Origin: a virus
IMG/VR virus record: IMGVR_UViG_3300002132_000124
Location: 1 to 26,138 of that record
Strand: one strand, 5' to 3'
Length of the DNA stretch: 26,138 nucleotides
Positions 6,877 through 18,600 of this stretch are shown here, piece by piece. Below the pieces are notes generated by a model. It did not search any database, had not been told where the DNA came from, and worked only from the letters and a program-made list of their open reading frames with translations. Both the position numbers and the translations under genes were made by a program. Positions within the stretch are counted from its first letter, which is position 1. Each line of letters begins with the position of its first letter.

Positions 6877-8475
6877 TTATATCTTATTTATTGTTATGTT
6901 ATTCATAGTAATCGGCACAGGATTAGTAAATGGGGTCTTAAATATTCTGTTCGGACCGCCTTGTACACTATCTTGATCGTCCCAGTTATCTGTAACACCG
7001 TCATATAATAATCCTTGAGTAGCATTATTATGCAGGTACGTTTTCATTTGTGCAGGAAGCATGCCCGGATTAGCTTCTAGTATAGTAGCAGCCATTCCAG
7101 CAACATTTGGTGATGCCATGCTAGTACCGGAAATCTTCATTAATTTATACGATGCATTTAATGGACTATTAACAGTTATAACACTAGCCTCGGTACCGTC
7201 TGTTAAATCGCATCCACCAGATTTGTCAGTACTAGCTCCACTCATTATACTTGTACCAGGAGCATATATATCTACGCCAGGCCCTGTACAACTTGATTCA
7301 GATTTGTGTTCTAAACCACCAAAGTAGGTAATATCCATATTGCCTACCATAAATGCATTGGTACTATATGGGCTTGATCCTCTATGATAAAACTCGTTGC
7401 CTGCTCCTAAGTTAACTGTATTGTTCCAATCCTGATCGCCATCGGCGGCAATATAATAATAACTGTTACCGGCAGCGATACAAACGTGTACGCCTTCGTC
7501 TATTAGTTCTTCTAAGTCTGCATCTACAGATCCTACACGAACATTAACTCTTCTAGTTGTTGGTGTTGCAGGAATAATACCTGCATTTGCCCAAACTTCA
7601 TTTGATGTACTAAAACTAGCATCACCATAAGTCCATGCTGCTCCTCTAAACGTGCCCGATACTATACTAGATCGTGTTCCGCCGTATCCCCAACTCATAT
7701 TAACAACAGTAGGACGTTTGAATCCGGTTGCAGGATCTATGGGTTTATTTCTGTGCCAAAGTTTAACAACATCAAAACAATTAGTAATACTAATACCAGT
7801 GCCACTATCTCCCGATCCTTCCAGGCCGTCGACCTTTAATGCGTAAATGCGAGCATCTCTTGCCCATCCTTGAGTGCGACCTGCTATTGTGCCGCCGACG
7901 TGTGTTCCATGTCCATGGTAATCTCTATAATGATTTGCACTTTGCGTACCTGATAATCCACTTTCAGTATACCAATTTATTTGTTGCACTCTACTAACAC
8001 CATTAGCATCTGTAAACTCTGGATGATTAACACTTAACCCACTGTCGTGAACTACAATGTCAACGCCTGTGCCTGTTAAATTGTAATTAAAGTCTTCTAG
8101 AATAACTACTCCGCCGCCCCATTGATCAGGACCGTATGATCCTCTGATCATCCCCCAATTTAAATCATTTGAAAAAGTTCCTGTACTTTTCCTCCACGTT
8201 CCGCTCTGGACAGCATTTCGAACAAGTTCAATATCGTCACGTTGCTCTGGCGGAATTTCAACACTATAAATTCTTGAGTCTGTTGCTAGTGTTGCTGCTT
8301 CTTCATCTGACAACGAATAGTGACAGCTTCGTAAGCTACCATCTCTATTATTAACTATGTTAACACGTCTAGTAGGAACAAATCCGTCATCTTCACTTGC
8401 ATTTTCAATCTGATCCCAAAAAGCATCATAATCGACTCCTTTTTTAAGAACTACAATGTATTCTTTTTCAGACAT
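6877..8475 (-). CDS. Subtilisin-like serine protease (peptidase S8) with I9-like propeptide
   Basis: 532 residues. The full S8 triad is visible: D144 in VVHDSG, H189 in HGHGTHVGG, and S452 in ISGTSMASPNVAG. The oxyanion-hole Asn is N337 in AAGN. Residues 5-78 (EYIVVLKKGVDYDAF ... RIYSVEIPPEQ) look like an inhibitor-I9 propeptide, which in the family helps folding and is then cut off. There is no signal peptide, so it acts in the cytoplasm or as part of the virion. It sits between two fibre genes with gaps of 10-13 bases and no promoter box of its own, so it is co-transcribed with the 372-aa fibre gene. It could process fibre or baseplate proteins, or digest host surface proteins; both are inference. 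Confidence 0.9.
   Translation of the reverse strand: MSEKEYIVVLKKGVDYDAFWDQIENASEDDGFVPTRRVNIVNNRDGSLRSCHYSLSDEEAATLATDSRIYSVEIPPEQRDDIELVRNAVQSGTWRKSTGTFSNDLNWGMIRGSYGPDQWGGGVVILEDFNYNLTGTGVDIVVHDSGLSVNHPEFTDANGVSRVQQINWYTESGLSGTQSANHYRDYHGHGTHVGGTIAGRTQGWARDARIYALKVDGLEGSGDSGTGISITNCFDVVKLWHRNKPIDPATGFKRPTVVNMSWGYGGTRSSIVSGTFRGAAWTYGDASFSTSNEVWANAGIIPATPTTRRVNVRVGSVDADLEELIDEGVHVCIAAGNSYYYIAADGDQDWNNTVNLGAGNEFYHRGSSPYSTNAFMVGNMDITYFGGLEHKSESSCTGPGVDIYAPGTSIMSGASTDKSGGCDLTDGTEASVITVNSPLNASYKLMKISGTSMASPNVAGMAATILEANPGMLPAQMKTYLHNNATQGLLYDGVTDNWDDQDSVQGGPNRIFKTPFTNPVPITMNNITINKI
6885..6892 (-). promoter_or_regulatory. Late promoter box AATAAATA inside the end of the protease gene
   Basis: Seven of eight matches to the T4 late consensus. 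It is embedded in the codons for the last residues of the protease (TINKI) and lies 21 bases before the ATG of the 233-aa fibre gene. Confidence 0.55.
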
Positions 8476-8485
8476 GTGGCCTACC

Positions 8486-9604
8486 TTAAATTAAGTTAGC
8501 CCAAGCACCATTTTCGTAGCCTTGGAATTTGTTATCGGTTGTGTTATAAATCATATCGCCATTTTGTGCTGCCAATGCATTACGTTGTGTAGTAGTAAAA
8601 CTGGCTAAACGTAACGGACTACTTGTGACAATAACTGCGTTTGCGGCAGTTAGTTCTAAATTGTTTGCAGATACTATTTCTGAACTACCTACACCTCCTG
8701 AACTAAATGCTCCATTAACAGTTACATCATTAAATGTTACATCGTCAGTTGTGTTTAACGTTTGGTCAAAGCCCGCACCTCCTGTGGCAGTTATAGTAAC
8801 AGCACCTGTTGCCTGGTCAATTGTAATACCTGTTCCTGCGACAATTGACGTTACACCACCACCTCCGGCTAACCCTGTAACAGTAACATCAGTAAAATCT
8901 ACACTACCGCTTAGATATAAATCTTTAAATTTATGAGTAGGAGAACCTAAATCGTAAACACCATTTGCCCCCGGAACAACATTGGTTTTAATAGTATGAT
9001 CTAAGTTAAATGCAGCAAGTATACTGTCAATCATTAGTGTTGAATCGTCAGCAAATACACTACCGACTAAATCACCAGTGTTGTTAACATCAACTGTGAT
9101 TAATCCATTTGATAAATCTGCTGCTGTCACATATCCTGCATTGTTAAACAGCGTACTAATATTAGCACCTGGTTGTAGTGCAGTTCCTGCTAATGCTCCT
9201 TGCACACTTGTAGCAGCATCAGTAATGCCGTATCCTGCAATTGTAGTTGGAATAGCAGTTAAGTCACCAAATGCAACAGTAGTCAAATATCCAACGTTAT
9301 TAGTTAATAGCCCAATATTGTCGCCGGGTACTAGTACATTTAAGTCATCTAATAAATCACTAAATTGCGTAGGACGATTACTTAAATCATTGTAACTACC
9401 TGTCACCGCAACTGTTGCAAGTTCTGTGCCACCTTTTTTAATACTTGTAGCACTTAGTACACCTGCTGCAACAGTACCACTAGCAGTAACATCAGTTACG
9501 CCAATAATACTGTTACCTGTAAGTTGTAGATTATCTCCACTGGGTATTTCTTTTAGTTTGTTGCCATCAGTTGCGTCAACTATTAGTGGATATCTATTTG
9601 CCAT
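8486..9604 (-). CDS. Tail-fibre protein
   Basis: 372 residues of typical marine T4-like fibre sequence. The N-terminus (YPLIVDATDGNKLKEIPSGD) is followed by VTDVTASGTVAAGVLSA. A central segment reads NGVYDLGSPTHKFKDLYLSG, and a glycine-rich stretch (VTGLAGGGGVTSIVAGTGIT) follows. The C-terminus from about 331 (RLASFTTTQRNALAAQNGDM, then IYNTTDNKFQGYENGAWANL) is a tip type found on many phage fibres. GAGGA lies before the ATG and a late box lies at 9626-9633. The protease gene follows after 10 bases. Likely role: a short or side fibre involved in host recognition. Confidence 0.85.
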   Translation of the reverse strand: MANRYPLIVDATDGNKLKEIPSGDNLQLTGNSIIGVTDVTASGTVAAGVLSATSIKKGGTELATVAVTGSYNDLSNRPTQFSDLLDDLNVLVPGDNIGLLTNNVGYLTTVAFGDLTAIPTTIAGYGITDAATSVQGALAGTALQPGANISTLFNNAGYVTAADLSNGLITVDVNNTGDLVGSVFADDSTLMIDSILAAFNLDHTIKTNVVPGANGVYDLGSPTHKFKDLYLSGSVDFTDVTVTGLAGGGGVTSIVAGTGITIDQATGAVTITATGGAGFDQTLNTTDDVTFNDVTVNGAFSSGGVGSSEIVSANNLELTAANAVIVTSSPLRLASFTTTQRNALAAQNGDMIYNTTDNKFQGYENGAWANLI

Positions 9605-9625
9605 GTGTATTTTCCTCGCTTAGTG

Positions 9626-9633
9626 TATTTATT
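9626..9633 (-). promoter_or_regulatory. Late promoter box AATAAATA before the 372-aa fibre gene
   Basis: Seven of eight matches to TATAAATA, in the 39-base gap after the giant fibre gene and 21 bases before the ATG at 9604. Confidence 0.65.
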
Positions 9634-9643
9634 TGCTTTGCCA

Positions 9644-12600
9644 TTATACTCTGCCCACAACTGCTTCAACTGTTCCACGATCACTATCAGTCTTAACTCC
9701 AACTGCTTTACCAATAACTGTTCCTACTTTTGGATCATTATCAACAACAGCATAACCTGGTATTGAACTTGCAATTAACATATCACCTTTGGCAACTGCA
9801 CCAATTACATTAACTGGAACACGACCTTGTAATGCTACACAAGTTTTAATACCTGGGCAACCTGCGTTCATGATATAAGCACTTTGATCACTTACTACTC
9901 CAGCAACTCTTGTTGTACGGTGTGTGGTGCTTTCGGTAACTTCTTTATCACCACCAAATACCAGTACAGTACCTACAGCATATTCACGATCGCCTTCATA
10001 GTATTCTGCCAAGTCAGCGTAGGTTGCTTGCATACGTGATCCAGCAGTTAAACTCCAGTTACCTGTAATAGTACCTGCTGTTGCTGCTGCACCAGTTGTA
10101 ATATTTGTAGTAGTTACACTGCCGCCTGTTGTAACAGTTGTAGTTGAACCTGCGGTAGATGCCGTTGTAGCATTACCGCTCAGTGCCGCTGTAATTGTAC
10201 CAGCACTAAAGTTGCCGCTTGCATCTCGTAATACAATTGTACTAGCAGTGTTTGCTGTTGCTGCTGTAATTGTAGCCGAGTTTGCTTGGCTTGTAATTGT
10301 ACCAGCATTACCAGATACATCACCAGTTACATTACCTACAACTGCTCCTGTAAATCCTGCACTGGTTATTTTACCGTATACTAAGCCGTTAGTAACAAAT
10401 GTAATAGTGTCTGCACCACCAGCAGCAAATCCAGTACCTGCACCTAGTCCTATACCAGTCCCAGTTGAATTTTTCTCTCCAGGCGCTTCAATAAAACTAC
10501 TGTAAATCCAACGCGATGCTATTGCACTTGTTTCTGCAGCAGCACCACCGCCAACTGTACCAAATGTACTGTTCGCTTGGAAAGTACTCTCAGTAGGAGC
10601 AACTGCCATATCGCCGACTTTAATATTACCGCCAGTGTTTATTTGTGGCTTGCTTGCTCCGCTTGCCGTTAAAATTATGCCTTGTGCAGGAGTCTTAAAC
10701 GATATTGTTCCTGAAACTTCTGTTAATACTTCGTATGTGCTTGTACCACCAATAATAAGTGCAGTTGCTTGTAGCTTACCATCTGCTGTTCGTTTGGCAA
10801 TTGAGCCATTAGTATTATCAGTTGCAACTGCTGTAATACCGTAAACGCCGGATGCAGTTTGTATTAATGCATTACCGTTCGTAGCTGCTGTTGTAACAAA
10901 GTCACCGTCAGCTAAACCCCCACCCTCGTCAACGACTGTACTAAATGCAACTGCACTTGCTACGCCCGTACTAGCTGCATTACGTCCAATAACACTATCA
11001 GTAACCATAGTTGGAAGTTCAGCATAACTTACACCGCCGGCTTTAATACCTACAAAGCCATCAGTAATTTCAAAGTTAGCCTCATCAAAACTTGCTAGTC
11101 CACTTGCTGCTTGTTTTTGTGCTGCTGTTCCTGTCGGAGCAGCCGCTGCCGTTCCTGCAATAGTCATTGCTAGTTTACTTTGAGCAATAGCTGCTGCATT
11201 ATTAACATCGCTGTTGATAATAGCTTGTGGTTCAATTTGTAAATTAATTTCGGTATTAGTACTACTACGAGTTACAGTAATATTAATATCACTGGTAGTT
11301 GCTTCAACTGCGTTAGTGAATTCATCTACTGGATTTTCTAATACTGCTGCTGTTGTACTGCCGGGGGATCCAACAACGCCGTTGTTAATTGGACTTGCAG
11401 TTGTACTAAACTCACCTACTGTTGTTAGTGTGTAAGTAATAATTCTAATGTTAGCATTTAATACTTGATCAAATCTTGATTCAAGAGCAACAACAGTACC
11501 TTGTGCAGTGCCGTCGGTAATAGTTCCACCTACTGTAAACAAACCAGGAGTTTCTGGAGTAGTTATTAGTCTACGTTTGCCTGTTGGAACTAATATTTGT
11601 TTAGCAACATTGCCTGCTGTAACTGCGTGAATTGTAATGTTTCTTAGATCGTCTAATTCGTCGTAGTTACTAACGGCCTGAACAACATAATCTTTAGTAG
11701 TTGCATCATTGTCATTAGTTGGATCTAACAAGTTTTTAATTTGCTTGCTGTTAGCATTTAAGTTAGCTTCTAGAGGAGTTGATCCGTCAAGTGCTAAGAA
11801 GCCTGGAGCATATCTACTTGTACCAGTTAATTGCGCACTGCCATTATGTCCTAATCTACGACTTACATAGTTTGCAACTGCTTTTTCTGTAGGAACAGCA
11901 GTATCTGATAAGTCTGTAAATAGTTCATCGTTGGAGAACTCGTCAATTGTAACACCTTCTTTAAAGCCCAGCGATGCTGCTCTTGAAATACCAACGTCCC
12001 CAGCAAAAGTAATACTACCAGTTGATTGGTCAACAACAAAGTACTTACCTACACGGAAGAATCCGTCGTTATCACTACTGATAAAGAATACTCTACCTTT
12101 GCGTCTTTCCCATACTTGTGCTTTACTTGCATCATCTTGATCAGTATATGCTCCTGCTTTGGCCGCTATGCCACCAATTGGTTGACCTAACAACACGTTA
12201 GGATAGTTACTGGTGTTAAATCCACCAGTACCAATTTCAGTAAAGTCGTGTCCTGTTGCACGAAGTAACGATATTGCAACTGTAATTTCAGCAGTTGAGC
12301 CTGCAGGCAATCCACAAATAATCGTTCTTCCTGTTGTAGGCGATAATTTAATACCAGCAGTAGCATTGCCATCAACGTCAGTTCCTGCAACTAGAGCAGT
12401 CTCGATATACCAAACACTATCAGTAGTAACCCAACGTCCTCCACTAGTATATGCAGTATACCCAGCACCATTTAGTGTATTAGTTACTCCAGCATCGGTG
12501 TAAAGTGCAAATGTGTTAGTTGTCACATCGCCAACATAATAACTGGTGTCATTTAATATAGTAGTACCACCGACCGAGTCAAATTCAACTCGATTTCCGT

Positions 12601-15600
12601 TGCTTAATCCGTGCCCTATACTTGTAATTACTACTGGATTTACATTTGTTACTCCGGTAATAGCACCGTATGTCATTGGACCATAATTAATAACTTGCTG
12701 TATTCTTCCAGCATATGCAAAAATCATACCACCAGTATAACCAACGTCTCCAGGTACTTTAATTGTTTGAAGTGCCGCATCTGTAGACTGCTGAACAATA
12801 CGTACTGCATCCTTTGCACCTAATTTCTCAATTGCTAGATACGTGTCAGTTGTAGCGCCACCAAGTGTTCCGCCACCTGCAGGAGCACTTATTGATTTGT
12901 TTACGTAATCAATAGTAGGAACTACATAAGCGTAATCAGTATCAAATACTGCTTTAACTTCTGAAGCATTTAAATTCTGATTCTGATCATCTTTATTTGT
13001 AAAACTTGTACTTCTATATGTAGCAGTGTCGCTTTCGTCAAAGTTAATAGCAGTACTAGGGCGCTCAGTTATATCCTGTGTACTAACGCCGGTAAAAATA
13101 ACGTTTTCGCCATGTCTGTATTCAATTATATCATCATGATTCAATGATCCTTGTAAGTCTGGAAAATAATCTAAGTTTGAGCCAGTTTCTTGAATAGTTA
13201 ATCTATAAACATTATTACTAAATGTACCAGCTGTATTAGTAAACAATGTTACAATGTTTAAAATTACATCATTGGTGTTGTCAACGCCACCGATGTCTGC
13301 TCCGGATATTGTTATAGTATCGCTTGGAGCATAGTTAGCTCCTACATTAGTAATACCAGTAACAGTAAGTACTCCACTTGCTACTGTAACACTAAACACA
13401 GCACCTGTGCCTGAGCCTGTACTAGACTCTTGTGGCACATTCAAATATGTACCATCTGATCCTGGGGTTCCTGAACTATATGCTACTGCTTGTAAACCTG
13501 TTACAACTACTGCTCCACTGTCTCCGGCAACGCCATCACCGTTAGGATCTGATAAGTCTTGTATGTTAGTAATTTTATAGTTTAAGCCACCAGTAGCACC
13601 ACCGTGGTCAATATATATAAATGCGTTTCTTAGTGGTGCCTCTTTAAAGTCATATAATGTGATACTAGTATCGCCTAATACGTTTGTATATCCACCGTAA
13701 GTAAATGCTTTAACAGGCTGAACCATGTTACGTAATGTAGTAACTTGATCTGGAATTTCGTTTGGATCAGCACCTTCTGCAACTAGACCAAAGTTACCGT
13801 AACCATTTGACCCGTTAAGCGAGCGTATCTCAGAACCATTTGATGCATAATATGCAGCATGACAATAGTATGTAAACATACTAACCATCTCAGAGAACGC
13901 ACCGTTGTTAGTTACAAGTCCATAAGATAGATCGTTAATTTGAGTAAAGTCATTGCCAAGTATACTTCTATTACCAGCACTTTGTAAGAAGATGTCTTGG
14001 ATAACGTCATTAGCGTCGTGTCCTGCATCACCTATGTCGTCTGTACCTGTGAAATTCCATCCGCTACTAGTATTTGAACCTGGATCAAGATATATAACAG
14101 CTCTACCTAACGCACTATCATAGTTTGAAATAGCGTTAACTTGATAACGCTGGCCTTGGTAATAGAACGGCGCTGGAAGTTCTGGTAATCTTAATTTAAG
14201 ACCTTGTGCCTGTCCGCTTACGTCTTGACTTTCAACATACAATGTGAATGCAGTTAGCGGTATTGAACCGTTAGCATCAGTATAGTTACCTGAATTTTGT
14301 AGAACACGCATTGGTATATTACCAGCAAACGCATCAACGTACATACCACCGCGGAATGCTTTCTTATTTTCACTCTTTGCAAAACACGATGCAGATTGAA
14401 TGAATGGTGACTTAGTTAGAATTTGACCTTCTGGGTCAAGTACGCACATAAATCCGCCGTGTCCTTGTGCAGTAACGTTTCTAATAATAGTAGCATCGTC
14501 TAACATGAACACATCCATGCCTTGTGCATCATTGCGTTTAGGTGGATTATAATTTGCATCAAACGCAAATACAACTGTATCAATTAATCCGCCCACCATA
14601 CTTACACTACTGTTAACAGGTTTCCATAGCAGGGTATTAGTTAGCTGTTGGTATTTAACACTTAGTATATCAGTATCTTCATCACTTGCTACTGCTACAT
14701 GAGTTTTTAATGCTCTATAATATAGTGCTCCTTTCTGGACAAACGCACCTTGGAGATACGAAACACCTGCGGCCCAGGCCGGTTCTGCATCACCTAAACT
14801 TATGTTTGGATCGTAATCGGTTCCAACATTCTTAGTTGGAGCAACACCTAGAAGTAATTGTCCGGCAAGTGTAGCTATATGATTAATTGCTGCTGTTGTT
14901 TGGGTTTCCTGTCCGGCAAATCCTGAACTAACGTAACCTGACCAATATTGACCTTGATTTTCTAATGAGTATTCTCTACCACCTAATAATAGATCTTTTA
15001 CAAGTCCGTCTACAATGTACCCAGTGTCTCTGCGACATTTAGTTTCATTATATGTAAAGTTTGCAAACGTAGTATCAATATAAGTTATAAGATTGTTTAT
15101 TGTTGTAGTAGCACCTGCAACAATGCCTGCTTGTCCGAGGGTGTATTCTGACGCTGCCCATGCAGTACTTGGATATACTGTGCTTGCTATTCCTGATATT
15201 GTATCAGCTGCAATAACATCTTCAATAATTTGTACTAGTGCGTCAACTTCAGATGCTTCTGTTGCTGTTGCTGCTGTACCAAAAATATTCTGGCTAACAA
15301 CTACTTGTAATGCAGTAACAGTAGCTTCAGTAACCACTGCACTTGCTATAGTTGCTAAACGTTGATATGCTCCTACAGTAGCAGCTTGTTGACCTGCACC
15401 TAATTGACTTGCTGCACCAACAAAATATGCTAGTGCATTTGTTATAGTTGCAGTATTACCACCATATAATACGTCATAGCTCAATGCATCAACAATATAT
15501 CCAACGTCTCTTGAACACTTAGCTTGATTCATTGTATCATAAACAGCATTATGATTTACGTTTATGTATTCTAATACTTCTGCTTTTATAAATGCTTTGT

Positions 15601-18600
15601 TTACTTGTAATTGCGCCGATGCATTTACTTTATTTACATCGCCGGCAGTTGGTGCAGGAAATACTAATGCATTAGCAGACGTATCTGTACTTACAACGCC
15701 ATTATTGATAATATCAATAATTTCATCAAATCCTGCATTAGATCTAGCTACAGCATTTGCACTTCCGCCATTGCCTGTAATTAATGTTGCTGCTGCTGTT
15801 TTTAAATATCCAATAGCAGCAAGAGTAGCAACAACTTGTGAGCCAATTGCAACATATGCATTTGCACGTTGATATGCAAGTCCAGCGGTTACACTATTAT
15901 AATTAGTTCCTAATGCTACATCATACCCAACTGCTTCTAAGATAATCGCACTATCTCTTCTACATTTTGCTTCGTCATATGTTAATGATGGAAATGTACT
16001 GTTGATATAATAAATTACTTCATCTTGAATGAATTCTTTATTGGCCTTCATTATTGCCGCAGCCGTTTCGTATTTGCCAAGGTTGTTAATAGCAGTGCCA
16101 ACATTTACTGGCTTAGTGTTGTCAGTTAGATAATGATACCCGAAGTACCCTTGCGTTTGACCAATTTGGTTAACAAACGGTGTTCCTGTTGTTGTTACAG
16201 TTAGTCCGTCAAATTCTTTATCTCTATAAAAATATGTATTTGCGTACACACTCTGTGATTGTCTACGCTTAGGACGAACAATTACTCGTCTAAATTCATC
16301 ACCTTTTAGTGATACGTTTTTAGAAAGTTTGATTGGATAATCTTCTTCGTATATACCTGTTTCAATTCTAATAAGAACTTGTTTTGCCTTTACATAGTTA
16401 CCGAGTTCAATTTCCTCACCAGTATCAAATTCAATAGGTGATAATAACTGCATAAAGAATGTAGTTGAATTAGTATCTTGTGAGAATGTAACAATACGTG
16501 CAATTGCACCTGTACGTTTACCTCTAAGTACTTTACCTGGAATAGCATCTGTGTTATCAGGATTTGTTTGATCTAATTCTCCACTAGTACTATTTGTAAG
16601 TTCGAGTGTGTATCTATTACCAAACGAAACATCAGAACCTGCTGCAATTCCGTTTGTAATGATATTTCTTATTAAACTAACATTGTTTGTAACTGATGCA
16701 GCGCCGCTTGGTTCTGCCCCGCCGGCGCTTCCGTCCCATACTTGTGCCTGACTAGTATCTTGTGCAAATTTAGTCTGATATCTTAAACCAAGATTACCAC
16801 TAACAAACGGAGTAAATGCACTATTATCATATATAGTAGTTAATTCAACATCTGTATATAGTTCAAAACTACTAGAATCAATAACTTTTACGTATGCAAA
16901 TTTGCCTTCAATTTCTGTCATACCGGCAATATTATCAAATGTTACTATATTCGAATTCTGCAATCCGTGATTAGTTGTAGTAGTAACTAAAGACGGTGTA
17001 ACCCCTATACTTCTAACTATATCATCTATAGCTTTTTGATTGTACAATGTATTTTGTAAAAGAGAGCTTGTTATTAATGATCCTAAGAAAGCAAAGCTAT
17101 CACTAGTTTGTTCTAACTGAGATGTAATAGCAATTTTACCACTTACGCTGGAATAATAACGTTCTGCTGCTGTTCTAGATAGATAGTTTGCATTACTACC
17201 GCGTTCGGCATCGATTCTAAGACTATCAACAATTAAGCCTAAGTCGCGCTCACAGGTTTCAATTTTATATTGAAACCCGGGATAAGTGTATGCAATGTAT
17301 CCAGTTACTTCTGAAATAATAAACTGCTTGTTTAATCTTAAATTTGCACTAGTAATAACATTCACACCATTTTCAACACCTGCACTAATTGTCGTGGTAG
17401 GTGTAGTAGAATTTGAGTGTGTTAGTGTTTGGAAATATGGTCCAGGTTCTTCCGGAGCAGTTCTAATTATTTCTGCTGCTCTACGTGCTGCTGCGTTAAT
17501 AGTTCTAAATGCATATGTTAGAGAGGTACCTTCTTTACCATTAGGAACACCTTGCATAGTGTCGTCCCCGATTGTACTAACGTTTAATACGGTCGGACTT
17601 GAGTAAGAAGTATTGTCTACATAATATTTTGTTGCGGCTTGTAAGTCGGAAGGATCGTTAGGAGCTCCGTCACCTGCTAAGTCGCCTGGGTGGTCGTGTA
17701 GATACAACGTACCAGTCATTGTATCACCTTGTCGTCTTGTGATACTAGTTCTAGGCATTGCTACATCTGATAAGAAATTGCCCGATAGTGTTTGGTCGTA
17801 TCCGCTGTCTACTATTGTGTGTACATCGCCCGATGCAATTGTTCCTGTAACACTAATTTTGTTAGCGGCCGCTTCAAGGGCGCTTTCTGTTGCTGCGTAT
17901 TCAGCAGTAGCATAAAGTGCAAACTGGTCGCCTGTTACATATCTAATGAAATATTCTACACCACTAGTAAGCGCCGCCGGATCAGTATCTTCTGCATTGA
18001 ATATAAATCCAGTGCCGTTAGCGCCACTGTCGTAACCGTGTCCGGATATAAACAAATTACCATCAATGTAATTTGTAATAGTTAAAGTATACTGTGCAGT
18101 AGATGCTGGCTCAGCAGCAACACGCACTGGCAATCCACTAGTGATATATCGTCTATCGGCATACCCCTTAGTAATAACAAGATCATCAATTGTATAACTA
18201 CTAGTTCTGCCTGGCTGTGAGTTAAGTTGTGTAGCAGCACTTTCTGAAATAGCAACGCCGGCAATACCGAAGTTTGCAGCAGAAAGATGTCCACCTAATG
18301 TTGGTTTAATATTATCGTCAACTAGAGCACTAAATGTTGTTGATAATATAATTTTTCCAGGAACACTAATTACGTCAGCAGTAATACTATCGGGCTGTAA
18401 TGCATCTAAATCACTATTACTTCCAATTTCACTGTATATAATTGCAGTCCCGGAAGCATCTGTTGTAATAATTTTTCCAGCTTCAATTGTTGCAGGTGTA
18501 TCACCTAGTGTGGTAAAACTAATCTGTCCACCTTGTCCAAAGACTGCGTAAATTTCTTGGAAGTTTTCATTTACTTTGCGAAACGACTCGCGAATACTAT

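Noticed and set aside
12187-12390. Minus-strand frame inside the giant fibre gene in another phase
   Set aside because: Low-complexity Leu/Gln-rich shadow of the Ala/Thr/Gly-rich shaft, with no ribosome site.
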